A DNA stretch of 64,000 nt from Ophiocordyceps camponoti-saundersi (nom. inval.) (lineage: Eukaryota > Ascomycota > Sordariomycetes > Hypocreales > Ophiocordycipitaceae). The position numbers were made by a program, and so were the translations under genes. Shown here piece by piece: positions 1 to 12,915 of this stretch; position 1 is the first letter of the stretch, and each line of letters begins with the position of its first letter. The stretch is taken from assembly GCA_003339415.1 (NCBI GenBank), contig PDHQ01000025.1, positions 1 to 64,000 on the forward strand, read 5' to 3'. The notes under the pieces were generated by a model. It ran no database searches and was not told the DNA's origin. It was given only the letters and a program-made list of their open reading frames with translations.

Positions 1-42
1 CCCCCCCCCGCCCCCCCCCCCCCCCCCCCCTCTTTCTCTCCT

Positions 43-101
<59 letters not shown>

Positions 102-3100
102 CTCTCCGGAGACGCCGAAACACCCGCATGGTAACCCGCAAGGTACGGGTACGTGGCTCCATTCTCCGCGCTGCGAGCCTATCTCTCTTCTCAAACGGCG
201 TATCGTTGTACGATTTCCCCCCCCCCCCCCCCTAGGGTAGTGGCCGCTACAACATTGCATCGTATATGTGTACCTTGATATATATCCCTCGTCTTCCGCC
301 CTCCAAAGTCAGACTTCTCCTTTTTTTTTCACCTTCTCCGCACCCAGCGTTGCACGCCTAGCCAAGCTGACTTGAAGGGGGATGAAAGGGGGGGGGGGGG
401 GGGGAGGCAAGCCTCACTCCCTCACCCACCCCCCCCCCTCCGTGTCCACCACTCACCACTTTCACCAACCCCGACCGCTCGCTTTGCCGCGTGACGCGTG
501 CCTGGGCGCGGCGGCCCGTCCTTCGCCGTGCGTGGCATGATTTATCCTCTTGCTTTTCCTCTCCTTCTTCTTCGTCTCTCTCTCTTCGAGGTCCAGCCTC
601 TGTCTCTCCCCACTCCCCCTTTTCTTCCTCGTCCCCTCCGCTTGGGCCCAGACTCGACTATGGCCAAAGGACGGGGGAGGGAGGGAGGGAGGGAGGAGGT
701 AGAAGAAGAAGAATCTGTATGTATGGAGTCTTGGGTTGCCCAGGATCGCATCTTGTTTCCCCTTTAAACCTTCTAGCTCCTCCTTATATCTACATTTTAC
801 ACCGTACATACATACATATGTATGTACGTATGTCCATGGTCTGTCTATAGTCTGACTGTCTATCTGTATGTTGTATATGTATGGACCTTCAAACATGTGT
901 GATAGTAGACTGTGACTTATAACTGGTATCCAGCACTTAAACCTATCCCCGGCCTTCCCCCCCCCCTTTCCCACCCCTTCCCATGTATATGGATGTATGT
1001 GTATACTCGCAGACAAACAGGCAGATACAAGGAAAAGGAAGAAAATCCTTAATTCACATCGACATAAAAAAATACAAATAAAATCACCGACATTCTACAT
1101 ATTCATTCAACATACCCGCGTGGTAGCTGCAAGTTCTGACATGGATTCAAACGTCTTCCCCCCCCCCCCCCCGGGCGCCTAATACTAGGGTTTCCTTGCC
1201 CTTGTCGACATCCGTTCTTCTTGATCTTACATATTTGCTTTTCGTCCCTCCGCGTTTCCCATCTCCCAAATGTCGGGGAAAAAAAGCCAGTCTCCCCCCC
1301 CCCTCGGCCCGTCTTTGTCCTCCCCCTTCCCCCCCCCCACCTAAACTCACGAGGGTATAGCCTCACAGTCTCTCATTTAATCGATCGACCTTGTTGAGAA
1401 CGTCATACTCCTACTCCTACTCCTCCTCCTCCTCCTCCTACATCCATGTCGTATGTATGTATGTATGCACACTCTCGGCTCTCCCCCAGGTTCGTCATCG
1501 TATCTGAAGCCACGACCGTCCACTCGCTGTCATGGCAGCCGGCCTTACCATCGGATCCAACCGTCTCCTTCGCGACTCGAATGTCTTGCCCCCCCCATCC
1601 CGGCGCAGTCCCCCCCTTTAGTCTTGGAAGCCGACTCTATTCGCCTTGGCCCTCCACCACCAAGAACGCCATGCCTTTTATAGTATTCACAGTAACAAGG
1701 AAAGGAAAGAGAGAGAGAGGGAAAAAAAAGTAACCCGGCATGGATCAGAGGCCCCGATTCGCTACTCTGCCCCTTCCATGCACAGGATCCGCTGGCATTG
1801 CGGCTATTTTTCCTATCCCCCCCCCTTCCTTTTCGCTGCGCCCCCCTCTCCCTCCCCATCCTATATAATGCGTCTTATGGGTACGACATACATACATACG
1901 GATAGTAGCTCCCGACTGCATCTGGAGTGGACGGCCATTCGGAACTGAACGAATATGGAAAGGAGGAAAGATGAGGAAGGAAAAAAAGGAGACGAGGAAG
2001 AAAACTGTATATTCTCTCTAGAAAGCCCTCTTTGGATGCTACCTGTCTATTACTTTTTTTTCCGACCTGGTCGGCCGAGCTCCGAGTCTGTCATGGATGG
2101 GGGGCTCACATCACCCCTTCCGAGCTCCCCCCGCCTCTGTAAATCCTTCCATCGAGTCTTGCTGCACTTTAATCATCCCGAGAAAAAGGACAGGAATCGT
2201 CTGGAAAGTTGGAGAAAGGGATCATAGATTATAAGGAGAGAGAAAGAAGAGAGGAAACATACATAGAAGGAAAGCAATAGGGTGAATCACCCCCTCCCCT
2301 TTTTACCACCCCTCCACACACACTCACTCACTCTCACTCACACACCCCCCTCCCCCTCCTCCTAGGCGATGCGGGAAGGTGGCGGATCGACAGCCGCAAG
2401 CCGGGGGGGGGGGGAGGACCGGGGGGGGGAAGAGGGGGGTGTACAGGACACACTAGATTCAACGGTCACTACCTAGGGAGAGGAGGGGGGAGGACACCTG
2501 AAAGCACATGGGAAGAAGCTCAGAGCCAAGACGTTATGCTGAATATATGTATGTATGTATGTATGTAGGTTGGGTCTTTTCGGAGCTACTCAGGACAGTT
2601 GGCGTTGGTGTCCGCGGACACCGACACATGCTCGATTGCATGACTGCCTGCATACCTACATACACACATACCCTCGTACATACATACTATCCGTATGGAT
2701 GGATGGATGTGCGCACATGGGGGTGTCCAGGCCCGAGGCATCGGCGGCCGCGCCGTCCATCTGCATGGAAGTGGCTGAGGCGATCTTCAACTGCCATGTG
2801 CGAGGGGAGACGAAGTCTGTCTCTACGATGTACGGATGTATGTCTGTATGTATGTCCCAGCCAAGATTGTCTATACATACATACCTACATACATACATAC
2901 TACGCAGATATAGATATATATCGGTATATATGTCTCTATATCTATCCGTACATACATACCTACGTAGGTAGGCACATACATACATACATACATACAACGC
3001 CTGTTTACTCAACCCTCTAGCCGTGTATGCACCTCCCATGCATAAACGCATGCACGTATGTCAAGCCGGAGAAGCTACAAAAGAAAAAAAACAAAACGGC

Positions 3101-4837
3101 TTTGCTGCAAGGAGAGCTGCAGCACGGCACGGCCGCAGTGCCACCACTCCCCCCGTGAAGTAAAGTCCAAAGATGGGGGGGAGGAAGAAAATTCGGAGAG
3201 AAGACCCCGACTCATCAGCGTAAAGGCTGCACACCATCCATACATATATGCATACTCCCATGTGCGTAGGTATGAATGTACATACATTACATGACACCAC
3301 GTAGCAAAACGCAACACAGTCAGAAAAGACGATGAGAAAGACAGAAAAGAGACGTTCAACTTACCATCCTGCTTACCAACTTACATACGACCTCTCTCAC
3401 CCTCACTCACAGCTTCTCCCCAAACAACACAACGCAAGTCCCCTAAGAGAAAGCTCAAAAGTCAACACAAAGCACGAAAGTAAAGCAGACGAAGAAATCA
3501 AAAAAGAATAGAAATAATATCCGTAAAGGAAGGGAAAACGAAAGAGGCGGTAACCAAAACACCCATAACGCCATGCCAAACCTCAAGAAAGAAAACACTC
3601 AACCTACTCATCCAACAAGACAACCCTCCCATACAAAGACCTATACAAACTCCCACTCTTTCGAAAGGTGAAATCATCAACCCCTGGAGTGAACGAGATT
3701 AAAGGGGAATAAAAAACCACGAGATCGGTGTCATCTTGTCTCACCACCATGCTTGGCCTGAAACAGCCACCGCCGACTCTCATCTAAGTACGTAAACCCC
3801 CCCCCCCCCCCCCCCTACCCTGGCGTCAACATCGTAACCGTTATATAAACGGATACAAGTCTTTGCTTCTTCTCGGTTTTTGCTTCTTCACTTACCCCAT
3901 ACTTTCATCCGCGCATTTCCCCTTCCCATCCGTCGCCTGTCTTTCTCTCTGGCCTTATAGGCGAGAAGCAGTCGAGCCTAGTCCCTCTCTCTCTCCATGC
4001 CCGACCCAAGTCCATCAACCATCATCCATCGACAACCCGCCAGCCAAAAAAAAACGCACGATTTGAATCGTAGTCTCATGCTTCTTCCAAATTTCTAGAC
4101 TTACGCCTCCCCCAAAGATCTCATCCCCAACCCCTCATTCACCCTGTCCGGCCCCCCATCTCGCCCCTCAAAGAATTCACCTTCATATCCATTCTCCTTC
4201 ACAGGTCACGACGACACATCTTCGGCAATAAGCCTTCTTGTATTCGTACAGCTACCCTCAAATAGCAACTACCTGCCTAGGTGACGATGAGGCTGAGCCT
4301 CGAGACAACAAGTATCGGAGCGACGCCACCTCTCAGCCCGTCTGTCTGTCTATCACCACTTGAGGTGGTCTCTTCTCTGCATAAAACACACTGAATGAAT
4401 CGAATTCCCCTCTTGTCGTTTCGCTGAAGAGACCTTTCCCTTCCGTAGTCCACGTCCTTTATTCTGACCGGCTCTCTGTCCGTCTCCATACCCCCGGGGG
4501 AATATTTCAAGCCCCTCGCTGTCTGGGGTTGAAGAGAAAGAAAATAAAAACAAACCGAAACCGAGACCAGAATCTGTTGGTCTGGTGAAGCGCTGTCAAG
4601 AAGCAAAAACCTAAGTTGTAGCGGTGAGAGAAGAAAAAGGTGTAAAGGACAAAGGGGTCAAACAAAGAAACGCCCGGGAAAGGAAAACCGTAGAGTGCAG
4701 AAATCCATGTATGTCGGAGAATGGCAGTGCCAGGGACGGCTCAAAACATCAACGGCGCGCCGTAGTGATTGAAAAAAAGACTTGCGTCCTAGCCAGGGAC
4801 GTCGGCAGCACGCCCCTGAACTGCACGACGGGGGTGC
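1..4837. other. Gene-poor, repeat-rich left flank
   Basis: I see no convincing gene here. The stretch holds poly-C/G runs (1-30, 46-100, 217-232, 388-404, 1158-1172, 3797-3815) and TATG/CATA tetranucleotide arrays around 2545-2568 and 2866-3000. The open frames here read through these repeats and are low in complexity, with Tyr/Thr/His runs on one strand and Ser/Pro/Arg runs on the other. The region just left of 4838 is probably the 3' UTR and terminator of the kinase gene. Confidence 0.6.
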
Positions 4838-6806
4838 TTACACCTCCTTGCCGTCCTCAGCTTCCCAAAACCTCAGCCCGCCGTCGACCCGGATGGCGTC
4901 TCGCACCCATGGCTGCGCGGCAACTTGCTCGACGGTCCATCGATTGCGCGCGCGCTTGAGGAGACCCTCTGTAATCTCCATTGCGCCGAGGAGGCCTCTC
5001 TGCTCGAATTTGGCCACGTTGGCCTCGTGCTCGCCCTCGTCACCAGCGTACTCGACCCATCGCCATTCGACTCTCGCGATACGGTGACTGGTGCGGCTGC
5101 GCATGCGATGTGCGTCGCTCATGCCCGGATGAGGGTCAAAGGGCAGACGCGCCTCGAGCAGGGCGTAAAGCAGGACTCCCAATGACCAGGCGTCCGTGGC
5201 TCGACCGTCGTACGGTTGACCCATGATAACCTCGGGAGCGGCGTAGTCGTCGGAGCCGCACCGCGTTTCCAGCTTCTCCCCGTCCGTGATGCGTCGCGAC
5301 AGTCCAAGGTCTGTCAGCGTCACGACGGGCTGAGGAAACGTCGTCCAGTCCGTGGTCGGATCTTCCAGCTGAGCCGCGCTCAGGTTCACGAGTACATCTG
5401 GCCGCAGAGGGACACACAGGTCAGTCAAGTTTCTGGATGACATCGAGGTAAATGTTTCAGGGTCAAATCTCACTTTCAAGCTTGATGTCGCGGTGCACGA
5501 TTCTCTGATTGTGCAGATAGCGCACCGCGCCGACCAGCTCGGCAAATATTCTTCTCAGCAGCGGCGACGTCAGGGCGTCCTGGTGCGCCGTCGCCACTTC
5601 GAACAGATCGCCGCCGGGAGAGTAGGCCAGGACTAAGATGGCTCTGGTAGGCTCTATGCGCCATGCCAGCAAGTGTACCAGGGACGGGTGGTGGACATCC
5701 TGCAGTATCTCGAGCTCCCGTTTCAAGCTCATCTCGACCCGTTCCTCGGATGAGCCGCCGCGTGGGCCGTGTTCGCACACCTTGACAGCCACCAATTTCT
5801 TGCGATCGACTGGAGTCGGAGTGACGGGCCGGACGGTTGCGCTCTGCTCGCTCGACGGCCCGTCGGAGGCCAGTTGGCTGGTCGCCAGCATAACCCGGCT
5901 AAACGTGCCCTGGCCGAGGTAGCCGATGGATCTCCAGCGTCGTATTTTTCCGTCGGCGCGAGCACGAGCGTCAAAGAACTCGGCATCTTTGGGCTTCACG
6001 TCGACGGAATCCTTGGACGACTCACTAGGTGGAGGGGTGGGAGGCTGCGTCACGGTCGGTGTCAAGCCTCGTGAGTCGGCAAAGTTGAACTCTCTTCGCA
6101 TGCGCGACTCATCGTGTTCAGTCGTGTCCATCTTTAGGTGGGAGCCAGAGACGGTGACGGGCCTCTTGGGAGCGGCCATCATGTCGGGCGTATAGTCACT
6201 GACGCTGCGGTTCCTCTGATGTGACCTCTGCGGCGGTGCGGGCGGCGATGGCTGCTGCTGCTGCTGCTGCTTCTTCTCGTGTGATGGAGGGTTGGGGATG
6301 AAATCGACGGCATCGGCGGTGGCGTACAGCTTGCGCTTGGCGACGGCGGCGGCGGCGGCGGACTCGCCATTGGAAGATTCATGACTCGTGGGAGGCGAAC
6401 CGGAGCCGATGCTCAGCTTCCTCCAAGGACCCGGAGAGTCACCCGAGAGCAACGGGCTCGGCAGAGGCGTCATATTGCCCATAGCCGTGATGACGGGACT
6501 GGGGAAGACGCTGCTGTTGCCGGCGGCGGAGCCGAGGCCGTGAGCGACGGCGGAGCGGAGACTCGGCGTCCTGGAGACGGGATGCAGGCTGCCGTTGGAA
6601 GCCTTGTGGGCAATGACTCTGGATGGAGAGAGGCCAGGGACGGCAGCGGCGGGGTAGACAGCATGTTGTTCGGTGGAGATGCGGAGAGGCTTGGCCAGGC
6701 CGAGGCGCGGCGGGTCGCGGCTGGGCGGCGTGAGCGCGGACGAGTCGGCCGAGGCAAAGGTAAAGGCAGAGTCAGTTGCGGAGGCAGAGGCCTCGTCGTC
6801 GCCCAT
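4838..6806 (-). CDS. Serine/threonine protein kinase with long disordered N-terminus and DLG motif
   Basis: Two exons, 6806..5474 and 5397..4838, join over a 76-nt intron (GTGAGA..CCAG, branch-like CTGAC) to give 630 residues. The splice restores the catalytic loop HRDIKLENVLVNL. The ATG at 6806 is the first in frame; an open frame extends four codons further but starts at TTG. Residues 1-285 are Ser/Pro-rich with a poly-Gln stretch. The kinase domain, about 287-600, shows the glycine loop LGQGTFSRV, the ATP lysine in VAVKV, HRD, an APE-like AAPEV and DAWSLGVLLYALL. The metal-binding motif reads DLG, not DFG. All other key residues are present, so the enzyme is probably active. The subfamily was not recognised; it could be a fungal CAMK-like kinase. 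Substrates are unknown. Confidence 0.85.
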
Positions 6807-8427
6807 AGCTGCTGGCAAGAGGAGCGGATGAAGATGAGGAGAGATTTCTTTCGCTATGACGCGCGCATTGGAGACGATATTATGCGGAGGAGGCGCATCC
6901 GACGGGCGACGGACGACGTCGAGGATCGTCGACGACGACGACGACGACGATGATGATGATGAAGGAGAGAAATGATCGGAGGAGGCGGGCAGGCTGAGTC
7001 AACCCCGTACTCACTGCAGGTACTTCTACTAATGGGCTCCCAGATTATCGATTGCCTCGACAGGCCGGCTGTACCGGTACGGCGTGGCTGCGGGCGATAC
7101 GACGAAGCCACGCTTCCCACGTCGCACGTTGGATTACGTACTCAGGTAGCCGTACTTGTAGAGGGGCATGACACGCGCTGTTAGACGGTGCCGACGGGGC
7201 CGGTGGTGCATGCCGGCGTGGTGGGGGAGAGCGGGTAGCATGGGCCAGGTACCGCCCTAGCATCTGGATCCGTTTCACACTCGCAACAGGCTGTGGGATG
7301 CAAGTATTCGGAACAGCACGACGTTCCGGCTTGCGCGCGTGCCCGAGTCGAGGCGATGAACTAGAAAAGAGATGTGAAAGCCAGCAGGGCTTAGCTCATA
7401 GGTACCTAACTCTGATACTCTGGTAGGTGGGCTTCTCAGTTGGCCGATAGAGCGTTCGGATTCCCACTCTGCTAACGCAAATCCGGCACTTGGCACTTTG
7501 ATTAGGGTTTTGCTACTAGGAATGAGTTGTAGGAAAAATTGCCTCGACGCAATCTCCCGCCCAATCTTTAAAAACAAAGACTGTTTGTTCGTAGAATATC
7601 AAATCCGTCGCTGTCCGAGATTCATACAGAAGTACTTCTGTTCGTGTTGCGCGATCCGCACGAGTCTCTATATCAATATCACGGCACCCCCGAATTCCCG
7701 TGTTCTCAGGACACACACAGATCGACGGCGTTATCTACCTATCTTCCAGAACTCCGACTGTCAGGAGTCAGTCACATTTTTTGGTTGCCCCAAGCTTACC
7801 GGCCGCCCCACCATGGGTTGCGGAAGGGTCGGGCACTTGTCGTTATGTTAGTAGGTTCGCAAATCTATTCGGAGAACTAGTACCAGTTCTGTTTCATTAG
7901 CATTTTTTCTTTGGGGCGGACGCCCAACGGCGGGCCGTCCTGTACCGGGGAACTGTTTGGATTCAGTGTCAACCTTGTGTGCGAGGGCGTCGAAAAAAAA
8001 AATCACAAGGTCCATTGACAGCCCGGAATCAGGCATATCTGTGTACACATGTCAGTACATGGTAGGTTAGGTAGGCAGTGACTCCGGACCCGATTTGTGG
8101 ATCGAAACACTTTCCAGCAGAAACCGAAGAAGGAGACTGGTGAGGCAGAAACCTTTGGGGCTGACGAGGAGGTTCCTATTCAGACTTAGAAGCTTTCATC
8201 GTCGGCTTAGCTTCAGGCCCGAGATCTAAGTCTTCGAGTCAACGTCACCACGTGACCATGATGGAACAGTCAAACCGTTTGGGTCCGCTTTTCTCGGCCC
8301 GTCTTGATCCCGTTCTTTGATTGACAGCTCTACGCGTCAACAAGTCGCGTCTCTCCCTATGTCGCGTCTCTCACCATACTCTGGCGCATCGTGACCGGCC
8401 CAAAAGAACAGAAGCCACGAAGACAAG
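6807..8427. other. Divergent intergenic region between kinase and primase genes
   Basis: This 1.6-kb spacer lies between two genes transcribed away from each other, so it should hold both promoters. It contains a TCG/GAT-rich simple repeat at 6925-6962 just upstream of the kinase start. Open frames around 7500-7900 show no domain or codon pattern that I can support. Confidence 0.5.
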
Positions 8428-10167
8428 ATGCTTCGTCACGACCGGAATCGCATCGATGCCAAGCGGCGCCATGTCACCGACCACAGGAAGACGCAGTTCG
8501 CGAAGCCGCAGTACAAGGACGCCGAATATCCTCATCGCCTCAACTATTACTCGGAGCCGCCCACGGCCGATATTACGCTCGAGCAGTTTGAGCAATGGGC
8601 CATTGACAGACTTCGAGGTTCGTCAGACTCTCTTGTTCTCTTCTTCATTCAAAGCTCAACTGAAATATTGACTGGTTGGGTCAGTGCTGGCGGAGCTCGA
8701 AGCCTGCTCCTTTCGCAACAAAACGCCGGCCGAAACGGCGACACACATGCAGCCCATCCTCGAAAAGTTCCTGCCCCTCAGCGCCAACAGTTCCGGGTCT
8801 AGCAAGCTGTTTGCGCAGCGGCAAAAGGACCACTACAGCCACTTCATCCTTCGGTTGGCCTTTGCGTCGACGGAGGACTTGCGACGGCGCTTTGTCCGGG
8901 CCGAGTCGATGCTGTTCCGGCTGCGGTTCAACGGCGATGACTTGCGCGAGCGAACCGCCTTCGTCTCGGGCCTAGACCTGGACTGGAGGGAGTCCGTGAC
9001 GGAGGACGAGAAGCAGGCCCTCGCCTCGGAGCTGGCAGCCGTGGCGGGCCCCCCGAAAAAGGGTGGCAGGGGTCGCGCCGCCGAGGACGAGACCTGGCTC
9101 AAGGTCGATTGGGAGAGGGTGCCGGACCTGGTAGAGCAGCGACGCGTCTTTGTCAAGGCTGGCAAAGCGTTTGTGCCGGGAAAGGAGGTGTCGAGCATGA
9201 TTGTCGCCGAGTTCTCGACACGGCTGCAGAGACAGCTTGAGGTGAGGGGAAAACGAGCGAGCGACAGAACCCGGCTGGAAATGGCGAAAAGGGCTGACTG
9301 GGCATAGCTGACGGCGCGAGCGTTGCCCCGACTCGACGAAGACAACCGACTCACACCGATCCTACAACACCTTTCCAAGAACTTCACAACGCCAGACTCG
9401 ACATACGCGTCCAGCACGGCTCCAGAAGGCGCAGAGATGACAGCCTCCAACGTCGACGGCCTATCGCATCAGTTCCCGGCCTGCATGTCCAACCTCCACC
9501 GATCGTTACGACGCGACGCCCACCTCAAGCACTACGGCCGATTGCAGTACACGCTCTTCCTCAAGGGCATGGGTCTGAACCTAGACGAGTGCCTGCTCTT
9601 CTGGCGGAACAGCTTCCACAAGATCAACGACGACACCTTCAACAAGGAGTACCGGTACAACGTCCGGCACGCGTACGGCGACGTCGGCGGGGACGGCAAC
9701 CGCCGGGGCGGAGGCTACAGCCCCTTTAGCTGCCAGAAGATCCTGACGGAACACCCGCCCGGGCCGGGAGAGGCGCACGGCTGCCCCTATCGACATTTTA
9801 GCATGGAGAACCTCACGACTTTGCTGCAGGACATGGGCGTGACGGATAGGGCGGTGCTGCAGGGCGTCAAGGAGGATAAGAAGGGGCAGAAGTTTCATAT
9901 GGCTTGCAACCGGTAAGTCTTTCAACCCGGGATCTTTTTTCTACCCTTCTTTGGTCTTGGGGGTGGCTGACTGACGATTGTTTTTGCAGCGTCTTTGAGC
10001 ATGTGCACAAGGCGGAGATAAAGAGGGCCAAAGACGAGGGCATCATGACGGCTAACCAGCTGGAGACGATAATCCATCCGAACGAGTACTTTAAGCGCAG
10101 CTATCTGCTGAAGAATCTGGGCAGGGACGGTGACGAGGTGAAGAGGGAGAAGGAAGTTGTTGCCTGA
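8428..10167 (+). CDS. PRI2: DNA primase large subunit (p58)
   Basis: Four exons, 8428-8617, 8685-9241, 9308-9912 and 9990-10167, give 509 residues. The introns are 67, 66 and 77 nt and all phases match. The product is the regulatory subunit of the DNA polymerase alpha-primase complex, which supports RNA primer synthesis in the nucleus. The first junction restores AIDRLRVLAELEA, typical of the N-terminal domain. The C-terminal iron-sulfur domain carries four cysteines, Cys308, Cys391, Cys408 and Cys449. Their spacing of 83, 17 and 41 closely follows that of the yeast [4Fe-4S] ligands. The length is close to the usual size of about 500-530. The first intron uses a less common GTTCGT donor. The C-terminal tail is acidic and lysine-rich. 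Housekeeping and single copy in most fungi. Confidence 0.95.
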
Positions 10168-10847
10168 CGTGGAGGAGAAGAAGAAGCGGGATACTGAGAG
10201 AAAGCAAGCGGGTGGATTTTAACTTGATGAGTTTTGAGGAGAGGTTTGGGAGTGTGGATGAAAGAGAATGTCGACTGTTGTCTTGTACATAGTAGTCATA
10301 TATGTGTATGCGTTCTCTGGGCGTTGACAATGTCTTTGGAAGAGTCTGTCTATCCCGTGGACGGAAGTCAATTCGAAGGGTGCAACGGATCGGCACAGGC
10401 AGACAGACAAGATCGTCTCCGAGAGAACGATGCATAAACACAACTTAACTTGCATACATACAACCTGACATGCAGCATACACATCCATCAAAACGCACTC
10501 ACGAAATACACCGCCCTCACGAAGAGCAAAACCCCAACGATGACCCCCCCGTCTCTGAAGCCCAGGCAGCAACGCATCACACCAAGAAAGCCAAGAAAGC
10601 CCAGACCGCATCTTTCCCGCCCATGCACAGCATCAACACTGCCAAAACCCCCATGACACTATTTATTCCCTCTTCACAGAAAAAAAGCAAGTGACGATAC
10701 TCACAAAAAAAAGCAAACGCAAGCGGGCCGAAGCGACGACGGCTGCAATGAGGTCAACACGAAACGACGACACCGCTTATCTCGCCTCTTTTCTCTTCCT
10801 ACATTTCCCGTTTCGGAATTCATGTATCTTACTGTTTTAAATTACGT

Positions 10848-11121
10848 TTATATAAATAGATGATTGCAATCTCAAGTACGGAGTAGCTATGGCTTAAACG
10901 AAGCTTCAAAAACGACCCCAAGGCAGAATTCAAAACGACTCAGTAAAATCAGTTCCGTCATCGTAAACAGATGAATTGAAACTTCTATAAAATTTATATA
11001 TATAAATAGATATAATTGCAATCTCAAGCTATGGCTTAAACGAAGCTTCAAAACAGACCCCAAGGCAGAATTCACAACGACTCAGCTATCGTCATCAAAC
11101 AGATGAATCGAAACGTCAAGG
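10848..11121. repeat. Imperfect tandem duplication, about 150-bp unit, two copies
   Basis: Copy one spans roughly 10848-10992 and copy two 10993-11121. Both contain TATAAATAGA, then ATTGCAATCTCAAG, CTATGGCTTAAACGAAGC, CCCCAAGGCAGAATTCA, ACGACTCAG and AACAGATGAAT in the same order. The first copy has small insertions (TACGGAGTAG, and AAAATCAGTTC before the last block). The offset between matching blocks is about 152 bp. It has no coding potential and its origin is unknown. Confidence 0.85.
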
Positions 11122-11855
11122 CATGAAACTAATCTACGAACACACACACATCCTACCATCAACTTAACAAAAGCGGCAAAAGTTCCGATTCGCTGTTTCT
11201 TTTTTTTTTTTTTTTTCCCTCTCCGTACATCTCTCATCCCGTTGCATCCACATGCGTTTCACCACTGACTCTAACGACGGGAGCGTTATGAGATTCTCGG
11301 CGCTGATGGTGCTTTTAGTGTGGTTTTTTTTTCTATTGTTGAGTGTGGGATTGGATGGTGAGAGGGGGGGATAGAGAGATGTGAAGGAAGACCGTTTTAT
11401 ACTTGGTTGGAAGGGAGGGAATCAATACGACTGCACTTCATATGCATATGTATGTGTGTATGTACATATGTACAATGTGTGTATAGTGTGTTCTCGACTC
11501 CATCGTCGTCCGTCTTTGTTATTCCTTTCTTTTATGCGTAAATAAAGAACAGATCCACTCCCGTCTTGGCACATAGGGGGGGAAGAAACCCAATAGTGAA
11601 GGGGGGGGGGGGACGAATAATGTAGGTACCTATGTAGACGAGCCGTCAACAGAGATCGAGGTGACACAATCATTGCAGACCTACATAGGTAGTAAAACGA
11701 GTAGTGACACAGCAAAGCCGCGTCGTCTTGGCCTCTTGTTTACCCGTCACATCACCATGCCAAGCTTCCAGTAGACGAACGGCATCACAAGCAGGGAATG
11801 TGCGTGCTTCACCATCGTCGTATTTCTCTACTACCGATGTGTTGCTCCTATGAAC

Positions 11856-11858
<3 letters not shown>

Positions 11859-11910
<52 letters not shown>

Positions 11911-12025
11911 ACCAGCCAGCCCCGCACAAAGACAAACAACGCAAAAAAAAAAACAGACNNNNNNNNNNGTTTCTCCTCCACCGCGGTGTTGCTCCCTCTG
12001 AACGACCCCCCCCCCCCCCCCCCCC
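11859..12025. repeat. Two poly-C runs flanking a 10-N assembly gap
   Basis: A 52-base C run (11859-11910) and a 20-base C run (12006-12025) surround the gap at 11959-11968. The bases before each run are alike: TTTCTCTACTACCGATGTG and TTGCTCCTATGAACAG before the first, TTTCTCCTCCACCGCGGTG and TTGCTCCCTCTGAACG before the second. This suggests one locus assembled twice with errors rather than a true duplication. Confidence 0.7.
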
Positions 12026-12915
12026 TCGTGTCAACGCACTGCCCTTGCCTCCTCTTCGCTGGAGATGCGCATTTGCAGCCACCAGAGTATGTACGCGAAT
12101 GCGCGTGCCTCCTTTCTCTCTTTCTTCTCCCCCCTTGCGCAACGAGTCCTCCATCAAGACGGACATTTTGAAAACAAGAAACAACGACCCAAAGCACCGG
12201 CAAAGGGAAGAAGCCGAGCCAACTAAAAGTGTCCGCCCGGTTGGTAAAAAATAAAATAAAATAAAAAAACCATTCAAGGGCCCGGCCGAGGTTGGCTGCC
12301 GTCGAAACACGTCACCAACATGCTGAACTGTTCTGCCTCCTCGGCCAGCGCGGAACAAACAGTCAACTGTCTGGGTGTAATGTGCATGTAGTAAATGTAT
12401 TGGAGGAACAAGGGCAAAAGTGACAAGAAAAGCGACATGAACAGCGAAGAGTCGTGACGAGGGAGACAAAGGTAGGTGTGAAATTGGTATTTGTCCATGG
12501 CGGCATTGAAGAAGCCATCGCTGCCGATGAACTCGATGCCTTTCCTTGGTTCCCACGATCGGCGCATGAGTTGACGCGTTTGAAGTAGAGGAAGAGACTG
12601 AGACTCTGGTCCCAGTGTCGCTGCGTGATGCGCTCGAATGATCAGCGTCGTCATCGTGATCAGCGTCGTTAAGCCGTGCGCAGAAATAGTTTGCGACGTG
12701 CTCCGTGTCGAGCATGGTCATAGAGTCATGGTGGTATCGCCGTTGAGGTGCTGAAGATGCTCGACAGGGCGTGACTGTGGAAACAAGAGTTGCCCGAGGA
12801 GGAGTAGATGTGTGTGTGTGTGTGTGTGTGCGTTCAGGTGGGTATCACAAAGCCAGGCTCGCTAGAAATAGGAGGTCGTCGTCCCATGATGATGTGATTC
12901 AACCGTCAGGTCGCT

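Larger units (their letters stand above)
10168..12915. other. Intergenic region with tandem duplication, poly-C and a scaffold gap
   Basis: No gene is supported in this 2.7 kb. It holds a diverged tandem duplication (10848-11121), a T-run at 11201-11216, a 52-base poly-C run (11859-11910), ten Ns (11959-11968) and a 20-base poly-C run (12006-12025). A 126-codon minus-strand frame ending at 12274 has hydrophobic stretches, but I found no start context or family to back it. Confidence 0.55.

Noticed and set aside
3383..3392. ACATACGACC, matching the start of fungal 5S rRNA
   Set aside because: Only ten bases match; the following sequence does not continue the 5S pattern.
12274..12654. 126-codon minus-strand frame with hydrophobic stretches
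   Set aside because: Only weak codon support; no recognisable motif, start context or partner exon.
11831..12721. Long minus-strand frame crossing the gap at 11959
   Set aside because: It is held open by poly-G translated as Gly and by Ns; codon content is not protein-like.
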